A DNA stretch of 64,000 nucleotides, from assembly GCA_013399015.1 (NCBI GenBank), contig VWZX01000897.1:1-64000 (forward strand). The letters are read 5' to 3'. A model generated the notes under the pieces. It worked only from the letters and a program-made list of their open reading frames with translations. It ran no database searches and had not been told where the DNA came from. Source of the DNA: Galbula dea. Its lineage: Eukaryota > Chordata > Aves > Piciformes > Galbulidae. The position numbers were made by a program, and so were the translations under genes. This document shows positions 12,801-23,663 of the stretch, in pieces (the first letter of the stretch is position 1; each line of letters starts with the position of its first letter).

Positions 12801-15800
12801 CAGGATCCAAATATCTTGAAAAAAGAAAACAGACCTATTGTCTTGAATATAAAGACAACTCTCCTAGCCACACAGGAAGGCTCACACCACCACCAAACCT
12901 CCCCACACTCAGAGCCTGTGCACAGGGCACAGCTGCACAGCATGGTATCTTCTGAAGGCCTGAAACCCAAGACTACTGCAAAACAGTAATAACTGAGTTG
13001 CAAACTGAGAAAGAATAACATAGGAGACAGATTAAGGAGAAGGAGGAGTATAAAAAGTTCCAACAACGGAGATCAGAGAGAAAACTTCCAACTGCATCAC
13101 TGCCAAGCAATAATAATGGAATAGAATTTCACTGTTTCCAAAGGAAATCTCTGCATGGCCTGAAAAGTCAATGTACCCAGTACATACAGCTGCAGCCTAA
13201 AAAAACCCAACCAATCAAAACCAAACAACAACAATCCCCCACAAAAAAACCCAAAAACCCAACCCCAAACACCTGAAGAAAATACAGCAACAAATTCTGA
13301 AGCAATAAGAACCCAGAATAACCAGGACTCTATGAACTGATAATGAAAACCTTTCAATACAACCAATAAACACACAGAAAAACAAAGCTGGTTTTATTCT
13401 CCCTTTTTACATAAGAAATTAAAATCCTTCCAAGGGGCAAGTTCTGGCCAAAGGCTACTTTCCTCCCCCCAAAAACAATTCTCACTGCTTGCTTTAATGC
13501 TGCTGCAATACTAGAAACACTGATAAACACAGAATTCACATCATTTAACTTCTGTGTTGTCCAAGACCCATGCCTGGGTGTGCACGGGGCTGGACTACAG
13601 AGGCAGATTATGTCTCAAGGTCCATCCACTCTAGAGGTCAAGTCTTTGCTATCTCTGAAAGCTATAAAATACAAAAAAGATTTACTAAAACAAACAAAAA
13701 CCACAAAATCTGCTTTTTCCCTCCAACCTAGTACTGCTCTTTCTGCAGGTATGTGTGCAGAAACCTCTGGTGAAGAGTTGACCTCTACCTTCTCCCTTAA
13801 GTTCTCACCATGCTTCCCATGCAGCCAAGATCTCCCTTCTTTGCTACTCAGAAATACTGCATTTACCATTCTGATATTTCTACTTGTTCAACCCTGGGCA
13901 CAATATTTTATTTGCTTCTTACATGCAACAGAGCCACACACAACTGAGATAAGCCCTTCCTTCTTCCATAAGACACCCAGCAGGTCAGCTCAGAGCAAAG
14001 ACAAAACCACAACAGCAAATGTAACTGAAAATGGCCCCCTAAGTTTACATCAGGCAGTTTGTTTAGAGAAGGAAGAGGAAAGAATCCAACATGGGAGCCT
14101 CCTGCCTCAATGTGTCCCAGTGCTGTTGTAGCCAAATTGTAAGCAGTTGATCTGAAGTTACACAACCATCCTGCTTCTATAGTTCCCTTTCCCAGCAGAC
14201 AGGAACACAACTGCCACTGATCCATAGCAAAGTCTCACCCATGAACTCCCAAAACTAAGTGCAGGAAGCTCCCAAACCAAAGTTAAGAGGCCTTCTGTTT
14301 GACTGTCATAACCTATCCCCCTTCTCCATGAACCACACACAAAATGAAACACTTGTTAGTCCACTGCTTTAATGGACAATGTTTGAAGCCCTAGGTTAGA
14401 GATTTAGAGTGTACCTATACCATTAAACAAACAAACAAAGTAACCCCCAAAAATCCCATGAAGCTTTCAGAAAACACTGGTTCTGCAGCAACTGCCTTCC
14501 CAGCAGCACAAAGGCAGCATTGTAGATGTTTGGTCATCTCCCACATGCCACCACTAAACACAAGCCAGCCCACTGAGAGGAGCTGTGACCTTCAGCAGCT
14601 TTTGGAGAAGCTCCTTGTGGCAGAGGCCAGGCAAGACTAGCCCACACCGGCCCCACATTCACCGACTTTTCCTGCTGTGTACCCAAACCACACAACACTC
14701 CTGAGGCTCATGCAACAATCCTCTCACACCTGCAGCAATTCAACCTGTTGGGCCAGCCATAACAGCTCAGCAGATCTCAGGGACAAGTGAGCAACCCTCA
14801 TGTACCAGCTATGGTGACCTTCCAGATAAAACTAACCGGAAAGCGAGGTAACGTCCCCGCGGCAGCGCGGCGCAGGCAGGCCCAGCCCCTGCACCTGGCC
14901 ACAGAATGCTTTGGACAACTAGCTCCTGACACCTTCAACATCCCTAGAACATCCATCCACAGATGCTGCTAACTGCCTTGGCTACTCTTGTGTCACCCTG
15001 TCAAAGTCTAAGGGAGAACTGCCTGCTGAGAACAAGAAATACACAAAATTCAGTGCATTCAAGGAAAAAGAAATCCACCATTAGCCTGAAGGTGCAGTTT
15101 TACAGCACCACTAAAACTGATCTAGTGTTTAACTGCTCCTCCCCCAGCCCTTTCTAAATGTACTCTGACCAAAAATATTAACAACTGCATGCCAATAAGA
15201 TCTGTCTCAGACCAGTATCATTAAACCAGTATCATTAGTTTTAATCTTTTCTTAAATCCTTTGAACCAATTACAGCAGTAGCATCTGACTGCTTTTTAAT
15301 AAACACAATCTAGGTCACTTGCCTTCCTCTTATCTTTACTGGGGTAGTTCTGGTATAGTTAAAAAAAGGAAGATAAAAAGTTTCAGGTATTTAACCAATA
15401 GATTTCTCTGACCTCAAAAAAGAAAAAAATAGATAAACAAGTTTCAAAACACAGTTAACATACCAACAAGCCTCCTGGCTACCCCTCCTAAACTGGAAAA
15501 GGAAAGGTGGCTTTCCACAAACACTGAAATAGGTCATGAATGTGAACACTAAACATGAAGAAACTCTAACTGCCACCATGTGTTTAAACACCCCATGACC
15601 TCATTTTGCAAAGGCTAGTGAACTCTCCTTTGGCCTATTAAGAAAAAAGAACAAATACAGTCAGTAATTTTTGACCAGCTGAATAATGCATCTGGGCAAT
15701 AATGCACATCTCAGCAACAGTAGTTCACGTGCAGGCAGCACACGCAACCACAGAACTGTTTTGGTTGGAAGAGACCTTGAAGATCGTGTCCAACTGTTAA

Positions 15801-17508
15801 TCTAACACTGTCAAGTCCACCACCCACCCATGTCCCTCAGTATCACATCTACACGTCTTTTAAATCCCTCTGGGCATGGTGACCCCACCACTTCCCTGGG
15901 CAGCCTGTTCCAGGGCTTAACAAGCCTTTCAGTGAATAATTTTTTCCTAATATTCAAAATAAAACTCCCTTGGTATAACTTGAGGCTGCTTCCTGTTGTC
16001 CTATTGCTTGTTACTTGGGAGATGAGACTGACCCCCACCACGCTACCACCTCCTTTAAGGCAGTTTCAGGCAGAGAGAGACCTATGGGCCGCCACAGAAG
16101 CCTGCTCATTGCCATGATTACCTTGCTAAGAACTGGGGAAGGACACAATTATTTCATACTACTGCCAAAGTATTTGAATTTCTTCTCCAAATAGAACTAA
16201 AATCAGAAAACCCCTTTGTGACAAACTCACTGTTTAGAAGATGTGTAGATGTGGTGCTGAGGAACGTGGTTTAGTGGTGACCTGGTGGTGCTGGTTAGCA
16301 GTTGGATTGAATGATCTTAAAGGACTCTTCCAACCAAAACACAGAATCATTAAGGTCAGAAGAGACCTTTAAGATCATCAAGTCCAACCATCAGCCTATC
16401 ACCACCATGCCACTAAACCATGTCCCTGAGTTCCACGGAGATATTAAACACCTCTAGGGACAGTGACTCCACCATCTCCCTGGGCAGCCTCTTCCAATGC
16501 CCGACTACTCTTTCTGTGAAGAAACTTTTCCCACTGTCCAATCTAAACCTCCCCTGGTGTACCTTGAGGCCATTTCCTTCTGTCCTCTCACCGGTAACCC
16601 GGGAAACGAGACCAACCCCCAAATCATAATAACCTCCTTTCAGGTAGTGTAGATTCGATGATTCTAAGTCCCTCCACAAACACCATTCCTTTTTCTGGAA
16701 ATAAAGCTATCAGGCATTTCAGCTGTCGTGAGGTCGTCGTCTGTTGTGCACACCACAGTACCGTGAAGTTCGTAAGGATGCTCTGTGTTCACCTAAAGGT
16801 AGGAGAGTTTCCCTCTGTGTGCCTTCTACCAGCAGCAGGGCAAAAAGCAGATGCTTCAGCCTGTAACTTACATCATTTATCAATTTCAGCACATTTCCCG
16901 CTCGGTAACCGCCCTAACAGCTCGTGGTATCTGAGCAGGCGGGATCGGGATCCACCGGGCACCCCAGCAACCTGCCAGCCTCCCTCGGAGCCAGGGCCGC
17001 GCCTCCAGGCCCTGCAGTACCCCTCCAGGAGGGGGGGGAGAGGAAGGGGGGCAAGGGGGCTCTTACCTTTACTGTGGGTGATCATGAGGACGATGGGGAC
17101 GGAGGGCCGGTCGCTGAACACCTCCGCTTTCTGCACCAGCGCCTCCCGCACCGCCCCGAAGGTGTTGAGGATGATCAAGGGGCGGCTGCCCACGAAGAGC
17201 CGGAAGACGCTGCCGTACATCTCGGTAAGGCCGGTGAGGAAGACATGGGGGGAGGAGGCAAGGGAGCCCTTCCCGCCGCCCTGCACCTCCACGGACCATC
17301 TCTTCAGCAGCGGCGGCGGCAGCAGGGCGAAACCGAAGTTGCCCACCAGCGGCCAGGGGGCCGGGCCCGGTGGCAGACCTGGCAGCGCCCGCGGTCGCCG
17401 CAGCATCAGCCAGTAGCAGCCTAGCCAGCACAGGGCCGCGAGCAGCAGCTCGGTGGCGGTGGGGGCCCGCAGCAGCCACGTCCAACCCTCCATACCGGCC
17501 GCCACCAT
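3674..17508 (-). CDS. CYP2U1: Cytochrome P450 2U1, five coding exons
   Basis: CYP2U1 is a haem-thiolate monooxygenase. In known orthologues it hydroxylates long-chain fatty acids such as arachidonate at or near the omega end, in ER and mitochondrial membranes with a P450 reductase. Exons: 17508-17067, 10675-10043, 5560-5399, 4445-4278, 3852-3674. They join to 1584 nt, 527 residues (human 544). Visible: N-terminal membrane segment at about 19-35; proline-rich hinge PPGPAPWPLVGN (46-57); I-helix AGTDTT (335-340); K-helix EVQR (392-395); PSRF (447-450); haem loop FGMGKRVCMG with axial Cys473. All four introns are phase 1 and GT-AG, so exons 2-4 (633, 162, 168 nt) are symmetric. The first ATG has a strong context (A at -3, G at +4); a second in-frame ATG at 17493 is also plausible. 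No frameshift or missing catalytic residue is seen. Confidence 0.96.
3853..4277 (-). other. CYP2U1: CYP2U1 intron 4
   Basis: 425-nt phase 1 intron with a GTAAGAT donor and a TTCTTTAG acceptor. It contains a short (CA)n run near 3909-3920 and nothing else recognised. Confidence 0.85.
4278..4445 (-). CDS. CYP2U1: CYP2U1 exon 4
   Basis: 168 nt encoding VLQGYTIPKG to FIPFGMG, covering the beta-1/K' region, the conserved NLWSVHRDP segment and the PSRF meander motif. Acceptor GTTTGAAG, donor GG|GTAAGAT. The open frame runs on past the donor into intron 4, but the homology stops exactly at the donor and resumes in exon 5. Confidence 0.96.
4446..5398 (-). other. CYP2U1: CYP2U1 intron 3
   Basis: 953-nt phase 1 intron with donor CTG|GTAAGC. 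No repeat, exon or RNA gene was recognised. Confidence 0.85.
5399..5560 (-). CDS. CYP2U1: CYP2U1 exon 3 (K-helix)
   Basis: 162 nt encoding EKVHAEIEAV to RMASETA. It contains the ExxR motif EVQR (Glu392, Arg395), which pairs with the meander arginine to stabilise the P450 core. Acceptor TTTGAATAG, donor GCTG|GTAAGC. The exon is too short and interrupted to show as an obvious ORF, and was found by conservation and splice signals. Confidence 0.95.
7025..7594 (+). repeat. CR1 LINE, 3' half, plus orientation
   Basis: The translated pieces are typical CR1 ORF2 C terminus (LYSALVRPHLENCSQLWAPQ, KDVDLLERVQ, HWNRLPREVVEA), broken by frame changes. The copy ends with the CR1 3' hallmark, CCATTCTATGATTCCATGAT, near 7574-7590. 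It is the copy with the most intact 3' end in the window and lies antisense to CYP2U1 in intron 2. Confidence 0.92.
9085..9500 (-). repeat. Old, diverged CR1 copy
   Basis: The plus strand shows a degraded version of the reverse complement of the CR1 3' region: a 'gaggtcatctgatctaaactcc' type start, then lines resembling the conserved 'gggcaacctgttcc' block near 9253. It is much more diverged than the other copies, so the subfamily and boundaries are uncertain. Confidence 0.6.
10043..10675 (-). CDS. CYP2U1: CYP2U1 exon 2 (helices C to I)
   Basis: 633 nt, the largest coding exon. It begins after CTTTCAG and encodes GVIFAPYGPVWKQQRKFS, including the C-helix WxxxR (W K Q Q R) that contacts a haem propionate. 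It continues through NICPWLYYLPFGPF to the I-helix FIAGTDTTSN and ends at LYPEVQ before GTAAGACT. The visible open frame starts only at Met194, because a stop lies upstream of the acceptor in the intron; homology extends back to the acceptor. Confidence 0.96.
10876..11350 (-). repeat. CR1 LINE 3' region, minus orientation
   Basis: It starts on the plus strand with the reverse complement of the CR1 tail (AATCATAGGATT) and continues through the blocks matching TCCCTTCCAAC, AGGTTGCCCAGGG and the ORF2 C terminus. It is 5'-truncated at about 11350. It sits in CYP2U1 intron 1, sense to the gene, only about 200 bp upstream of exon 2. Confidence 0.9.
13196..13274. repeat. A/C-only low-complexity tract
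   Basis: 79 nt without a single G and with only four T residues, made of irregular AAACCCAACC-like units. On the CYP2U1 transcript strand this is a G/U-rich tract. It has no clean period, so it is not an ordinary microsatellite. Confidence 0.8.
14834..14883. other. Small isolated CpG cluster in intron 1
   Basis: About 50 bp with eight CpG dinucleotides (including ACCGGAAAGCG and GCAGCGCGGCGCAGG) inside otherwise CpG-poor intronic DNA. It contains an ETS-like ACCGGAAA. It could be a small regulatory element or a remnant of a GC-rich insertion; there is no sign of an exon. Confidence 0.4.
15748..16070 (-). repeat. CR1 LINE 3' region, minus orientation
   Basis: The plus strand begins with ACAGAACTGTTTTGGTTGG, the reverse complement of a CR1 tail, and the minus-strand translation gives LFTERLVKPWNRLPREVVGS, the CR1 ORF2 C terminus. 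It is diverged from the copy at 10876 and belongs to the same broad type as 16337-16645. Confidence 0.88.
16262..16336 (+). repeat. CR1 3' tail, plus orientation
   Basis: About 75 bp of CR1 3' end (TTAGTGGTGA..., GATCTTAAAGG, CTTCCAACCAAAAC) in sense orientation. It ends directly against an oppositely oriented CR1 copy, forming a tail-to-tail pair. Confidence 0.8.
16337..16645 (-). repeat. CR1 LINE 3' region, minus orientation
   Basis: It starts with ACAGAATCATTAAGGTC and continues through the ORF2 C terminus on the minus strand (SFFTERVVGHWKRLPREMVE). Together with the preceding tail it forms an inverted repeat. It lies about 420 bp downstream of CYP2U1 exon 1. Confidence 0.9.
17067..17508 (-). 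CDS. CYP2U1: CYP2U1 exon 1 (membrane anchor)
   Basis: 442 nt encoding 147 codons plus one base. It holds the N-terminal hydrophobic anchor TELLLAALCWLGCYWLML, the stop-transfer-like RRPR, the proline-rich hinge and the A/B-helix region up to REALVQKAEVFSDRPSVPIV. The donor is AAAG|GTAAGA. The open frame continues past the donor, but the P450 similarity ends there. The segment linking the hinge to LTGLTEMYGSVF is Gly/Ser-rich and shorter than I recall for human. Confidence 0.94.
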
Positions 17509-17612
17509 CCTCCTGCAGCGTTCTGTCGTGCTTTGCCTCGGGCCTCTTGCCTCCTCCTCCGTCTGCCCCCGTCCTGTCCCGCCCCCAGCACCGCGCGTAG
17601 CGGCTCCGGCTT

Positions 17613-17623
17613 AAGATGGCGGG
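17613..17623 (+). promoter_or_regulatory. YY1-type motif in the CYP2U1 island
   Basis: AAGATGGCGGG matches the YY1 core. It is in plus orientation, opposite to CYP2U1, about 105 bp upstream of the ATG. Strong YY1 sites of this form often lie just downstream of a start site in sense orientation, so this could mark an antisense or divergent start. Binding is not shown. Confidence 0.45.
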
Positions 17624-17900
17624 GGGAGGGCGGGGGGCGGCGAGTCTTCACCGGCGCTCTGACCTCCTCCCCGCCGGGCTGTGGGCGGGTAGCAGTCCGC
17701 CCCAAGGCCGGGCTGCGCTGCCGCCCGTGGCCGCCTGGAAAAAAGGGGGAGGGAAAACGGCCCTGGAGCTCACGGGGGTTAGAAACCAGAGAGCGGCGGT
17801 ACAGGGGCAGCACGGGGCGGGCTGTGGGCTGGCGACACAGCGCCAGAAGGCGGGAGTGGGTACGGGGGGCGGTGTTAACGCGGGGTGTTTGGGGCGAGGA

Positions 17901-20900
17901 TGTCGAAAGCTGGCTTGGTCCAAGTGTAAAAGATTTCATTAAACATAAGCACATACGTCCACCTAGTAAGAAAAGAAGTGTAACTTCCTCACAGCCTCGT
18001 ACGACTCTCTCAGATGCCCCTTCTACTTCTGTTGGGGTTTAGAAAGAAAAAACAGATGATCCTTCTTCCTCTTCCCAAATGCAAAAGCTGGCACTTCTAA
18101 TACCCCAAAGTTTTGTTTTGATAACCAATGCCTAACCTGGAACAAACGTCCCAGTATAAGTTCTTTCTCCTTCTGGAATACACCTGAGTGCACTTTCTCC
18201 AGCTATAAACAATCTAAAAATCAATACCTAGAAAGGTATTTATGTCGAAAAATGCTACTGCGTGGTCTTCCAAACCCTTTGCTTGCAGCATCAGTGATTT
18301 TTAGTAAGCATTCTCCATAGTCCTTTACTAAAAGAGAAAAGCACTGTGGCCAAAACACAAGTACCCCACAGCCAAAGTAAACCCCAACGATTTAAATCCA
18401 AAGAACACACGGTGTTTACCCACAAAAAAGGATGTTGTGGCACTTTTATGGTTTGTTTTAAACAGCTGAATGCTCAGTAATGATAGTGACAAGTGGCTCT
18501 TCAAATAGCAGCTGGAATATATTAAAAAGGTTTTATTGCAATTATACAGAAATGTTAGAAATACACAAAGCCTCAAATGGTCAAGATCAGTTTTGCTCTA
18601 AGCAATTAAGGCAACTGGATGCAATGTCTCTTTAATCTAATATAAACAGCAATGGATACTTTACTTGCCATGGATTAAACAAAGTAGGAAAACTAAGACC
18701 ACATATTTAAGTAGGTGGAACAGAATGCAGCTTTTTTTTGTCCATGTTTGGCAGAAATTAAGTGGTTTATTGCAGTGTATACCAATAAAATGCATCTATT
18801 GGAAAAATACAGGAAAAAAATAACAGGTGAGAATTTATCTGAACCAAAAGACATTTTAAATCCAAGTCTCAAGGAAAGTTTAAGTTCTGCAGACTGAAAA
18901 TAAGATCCTAAGCTATTCTGCACAGCTGAAACACTACTGGGTTTGTATATTTTCTTTACAAAGAGTAATCTAGCCTCACTTCCTCCTCAGTCTGGTTGGG
19001 AAGCAGCACTAGATAAATTCTCTCACTGCATCCATAGGCTGTTGAAAGACTGGTTTCAGTGGAACATGGCCAATTCTAGGTTACCCAAAGATTAAGTTTC
19101 ACACTGATTTTAATAAAAATGAAATGACTTCCATTGTGAGGTTAATTTACCAACCAAAAGTAAACTTAGCTCTGATGTATCATTAGCTGGATGTTTCTCC
19201 TTGAAAACAGGAAATGTTGTGACATTGAAGTCATTTTTCCCAATTAAACTTAGAACCAAACAGCTTCTTTTTAAAGCATAAAATCAACAGCAAAATATAA
19301 TAAAATACTTTATTAGTATTCTACATACCCCAAAATAACTGGGTAAGTTTTAGCACTTACTGAAATCATTCCTCCTCACTCCTAGCCTTTGAATCCTGTC
19401 AGCACTTGGGACTGCTGACCACACAGTCAGTGAGTTAACCATTCTCTCCAACTCTGGGCTATGGTTTCACATGCTTAATTTAAGCTTGCAGGCCACTGAC
19501 TTTTTAATTGCACAGGCACTTTATTCACAAGAAACATTCTCCTTGTCAAAATAATATTGGCAATATTTGAAGTTACAAGTCAGACTAGCACACTGACAAA
19601 CATGTTTCTGTAACTCACAGCAGCTGATAACACTAAAAACCTCAGTCAAGTGCACATCACATGCTTGCAAAGGTTTCACTTCTGCAGGGCAGCTAAACAT
19701 TTGTCTCAGTATTTCTGTAGATATTGCACTCCTTTTGTAAAAGAGACAACCCATTTTCTCTGAAGCATCAGCATCTAATTAATTAATTAATAATTAAGTA
19801 ATGAAAAGACAGGAAAGTTGTTAAGTGTGGCTTAGAATTGCTATGGAAGACTTTGTTCTATCTTTGGCTTTTCCTAGTATCCCACTATTAAAAAGCAAGC
19901 ACTGAGACATGCAGCAAGGCATAATACAGGCTATTGTTACTAGACTATCCAGCCCCACACAACAAAAACCCCAGCCAGCCCTGCCTTTATCCTACATGAT
20001 GGGTTTGTTTCTGCTCTACATTGTTACTCTAGACCTGGAACATTCTCTGCACAGGCACAGAAGTTCAAGAAAAAAATATCTTAGAAAAGCCTCTTTCTTG
20101 AAGAACTCTGTGCAAATGATCCAGAAGAACTTACTCCAGTATATGAAAGAGTAGTTTAGGGACCAAAACTTCTGAGTGAGGCTCCTCTAGAGCAGAGGAA
20201 GTGTGCTGCAGTGCTCCAGACTGTATCCTTGTACATGCAGCCTGCTAGCTTCCCAGAGCGTACCTGCCCATGGCACCTGCTGGCATGTTCATGTGTCCCT
20301 ATCAAGGGTATCCTATTTACTTCAGAGTTGCCTACAGCAGGATCTCTCAATGTGTTCCCGGCAGATACTTTCACAAGTGCAAGTTGAGAAGTAAAGGGCC
20401 TTTAAGAATAACTAAAGGCTTTGTATTCTCTCTCCATGGAGAGAAAGCATAGATACTGCTGCCCAAAAATGCCTTCTGAAGAGATTTGGAAGTGCATTGT
20501 CCCTTATATGCAACATTACACCATAACCAAAGGTGAAAAACACAAAAGCCACAACACCTTCTGCAACAGAAGGCATAAGATAGCTTTTCATTTTAAGAGA
20601 AGGTTGCTTGTGAAGCTTTAAAACAAATTTAGAATACTACACTGCTGCTCCATAATCTAAACAATCCTAGTTTAAGGCTCTTTCATGCATTCTTCTAGTG
20701 TCCTTACTTTGCATCACCTTATGTCAAGTTTCAGTTCTGTTCTTTAGGTTACATGGTGATGTTCCTTCACCAGCTTGTTTTTCAGAACTTTCAGCAAAAG
20801 ATGGATCTACATTGCACAACAGCTGTTCTTCTAGTACAGTTTTGTCCATTTCACATCCTCCTTCTGCCTCCAAGGCTACAACAAGTGATGAAGCCAGAGA

Positions 20901-23663
20901 ATTATTCACTCTGAGCCTTAATTGTTAATTTACATTTCAGAAGATTAGCTATCCTAAGTATGTATGAAAATTTAATCTTGACTGTGTAGTCTAGACCCAT
21001 AGACACTCCTAACATTTTGCAGGTTTTATAAAGATCATTTGGAACAGGCTTCAAATGTAGAGAAATTTTGCTTTATTGAAAAGGTCTGACAGCAGCTTTC
21101 CTTAGTGTTCCTGGGTAAGAAGAGTTTCAGCTCTTGATAACTGTAAAGAGATCATTAGCACCAGAAATGGACATAGGTTTTTGGTTTTTAAAAGCTGTGT
21201 GTGGCCACGTAAGTAGTCCAAAGTATTGCACTTCTAGTACACAGGCTGGCCATTAAAAAAAAATGTTTCAACTTCTAAATGTGCTGAGTAAACCACAAAG
21301 GGCAAATTCTTCACCATGTTTTCACCAAATCCACACTCCACAGTTGAAGTGATTGTGACAGATAGCACCTTTCTGCACCAGATAGCGCAGATGCTCACAT
21401 TATTGCTTTGGGGTTTTTTTAAAGTATAGCTAGTGCAATAGTTTTGGCTTTGTTGGTTTGGGTTTTTTTGGTTTTGATTAGGGCTTGGGGTTTTTTTGTT
21501 GTCTTTTTGTTTGTTTTTAACACAGTGAACAGAGAGCGATGTCTTACAAATCCCCAACTCCAGCTGTATCCAGCAAGCTACACCACTCAGTTATGTTGCT
21601 CATTATGCACAATTTATGTAAAAATTAGGTCCAGTTTGCAAACACTAATAGAAACTAGAGCCCAAAAGGTCTCTTCAGTAGGATCATTTGTTACTGGAGC
21701 ATTATGCTGTACAGTATTTGCAGAACTAGACCCTAAAGCTACAAACAAAGGTCATATTAGCTCCTTCTCATGCCAGTGTTACAGCATTCTTGCATTACCC
21801 TCTAGGGTTTCTCAGCAACCAAGAGCTTTTCTTGCCTCCTTTTTCCCTGGTTGGATATATAACTCCAACTCATGCACAGAGCTGCAGCTTCATCCCAGGA
21901 GAAATTATGCAAGAAAAGCTGTTAGCCCATGAGGATGAAGCCATGCTGAAACCATGTTGCAGTTAAAACTGACACCCTCTACTGTTTTCTACAGATGCCT
22001 TCAGAGTTCTCCTTGAAGTCACAAGGAAAGCACAAGGACCACAGCCATCAAACTACTATTTCCTCTTTTACTTTCAGGTTCTTTGGTGTGACCCTGACCT
22101 CACAAAACTGCTTGAATTTATCTTTTCCACACCTCACAATGCTTTCCTGCACCAGGAAAATAAACACTAATGAATGTACTAAACATTGAAACATCAAGAA
22201 TTGATTCCTGAGATAAAAAGTATGCTCTGGGATGTTAGGTTTTGTACTCAAAAGTAATTTCACGTTTCAAATGTGCAAGGGTATGTAATGAGAATACCTT
22301 TTGGCTTCGGTCTTAACTCTGGAGCCTTTTCAAATGTAAATCCTACTCTCCTGTGATGACCCATTTAGAAAAGGCAGTTAAGAGAAGCAGATAGAGACAA
22401 AGCAGCTTAGGCTAAACATCAGCAACATTATGAGTGGCAATAAGCTATGAAAACATTGGAATGCAAAACCAGGTTTTTTTCACAGAAGTAACAAAGTTAC
22501 TCAGAAGGGACAAGGGCTTGGAGCTTAGCAATGCTGCTCAAGGGCCATACACAAACAGTTCACTGGCAGAGGTAACAGTAAGCAGAGAGATCAGTTTCCT
22601 CTTGCTATTCTCAGCACTCCTCCTATCTATAAAAAAAAAACCCAAACAGTAGTACTAATTTCAAAAGCAAACAGACCCACTCATTTTAAACACAGCTCAC
22701 ATGCTGGGACTAGACACTGTGCTGAATTAGAACACACTGCTCTGATGACTGCTTTACAGTGGTCTGCCTTGTCAGCCCCTTTCAGAGTTTTCTGGTTTGT
22801 AAGTGATCTTCACTACATTTTTTTTTTAGCTATTGCCACCTTTGGTACTGTGCTCTCAGTCTGAAAGGAGCTCAAAAGGACAAGCAAAGGTGGCTCACAG
22901 CCTACTAAGTACGTACACCATAGTTAGTCTTCCCAGAGAAGTCCCTGGATACTGCATCCAATGCTGTGTATGGGGCAGAGACTTCTCTGCACACACACAC
23001 TTGCAGGGTGCCTGGCTCCTCAGCTGCTCAGGTTTGCCCTCTCCTCCTACCTGGCTTTCATCCTTAAGTTAAAGGTTAGCCCACTGCAAACAGCCACAGA
23101 AAACAAACTTCTCATAGTATTTCTTACACTCCATGTCCTTAGGAATTCAAATATTTTCATGGAAAACATATCATCTTCCTAAGTTTTTAAGCACTAGTTT
23201 TCACCAGGAAAGAATTAATTTTAGATACACACTAGAGACTGCACAGCATTGTTACTCCTCCTGAAAACATCATTCAGGCATTCTAAATGCTTTGTTAGGA
23301 AAAATTATCTACTAGAATAAAAGACAAGTTCAGAACTAGAACTCTTTGCTACAATATTTAAGTTTCAGGTTACAACCAGCCTGAAATTCTTATGTGCTAC
23401 TTTCTAGGTTAATAAGATTTAACCAAATTGTTAAATCCACAGGAACTTGAGCCAACTACAAAAAGCTTCACTATGTTAAAGCACTGCAGCACTTTGTTCT
23501 TGTTTTAGAAACTATTAGTGGCAGCTTGAAGGAACAGCTTATGCAAATTTGCTAATCATCCTTAGTTATTTTAAAGTCTCCTAGCATCTCTCACTGAGTT
23601 GGGTTTTATTTTTACATTGCAAGTTATGGACGAGAACCACAGGTTAAAAAAGCAGCTGTGGGA
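17901..23663. other. Intergenic DNA between SGMS2 and CYP2U1
   Basis: AT-rich, largely repeat-free sequence. The short ORFs on both strands show no recognisable domain. Visible are an ATTA-rich run at 19777-19797, G/T-only tracts at 21449-21476, a (CA)n run near 22990, and minus-strand AATAAA hexamers at 18532-18537, 19520-19525 and 21072-21077. The last of these could end a very long SGMS2 3' UTR, but nothing decides this. Confidence 0.5.

Larger units (their letters stand above)
10676..17066 (-). other. CYP2U1: CYP2U1 intron 1
   Basis: 6.4-kb phase 1 intron, donor AAAG|GTAAGA, acceptor CTTTCAG. It contains four CR1 pieces (10876-11350, 15748-16070, 16262-16336, 16337-16645), a 79-nt G-free tract at 13196-13274, a tandem 14-bp duplication near 15212-15237 and a small isolated CpG cluster at 14834-14883. 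No other exon was recognised. Confidence 0.8.
16960..17900 (-). promoter_or_regulatory. CYP2U1: CpG-island promoter of CYP2U1
   Basis: Dense GC and CpG over about 0.9 kb covering exon 1 and upstream sequence. No TATA box was seen near the start. GC boxes are present upstream of the ATG, for example GGGGGCGGG on the minus strand at 17578-17587 and GGGCGGGGGGCGG on the plus strand at 17628-17640, together with a YY1-type site at 17613-17623. This is the usual form of a broadly expressed TATA-less promoter. The exact transcription start is not determinable. Confidence 0.8.

Noticed and set aside
13580..14131. 183-codon ORF in CYP2U1 intron 1
   Set aside because: No recognisable domain and low-complexity composition; it lies inside an intron on the opposite strand with no splice support.
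16873..17066. CYP2U1 coding continuing beyond the exon 1 donor
   Set aside because: The frame stays open, but P450 similarity stops exactly at AAAG|GTAAGA and resumes at exon 2 with the correct phase.
17533..18042. 169-codon ORF antisense to the CYP2U1 promoter
   Set aside because: Long open frames are expected by chance in a CpG island (few stop codons); there is no domain and no splice support.
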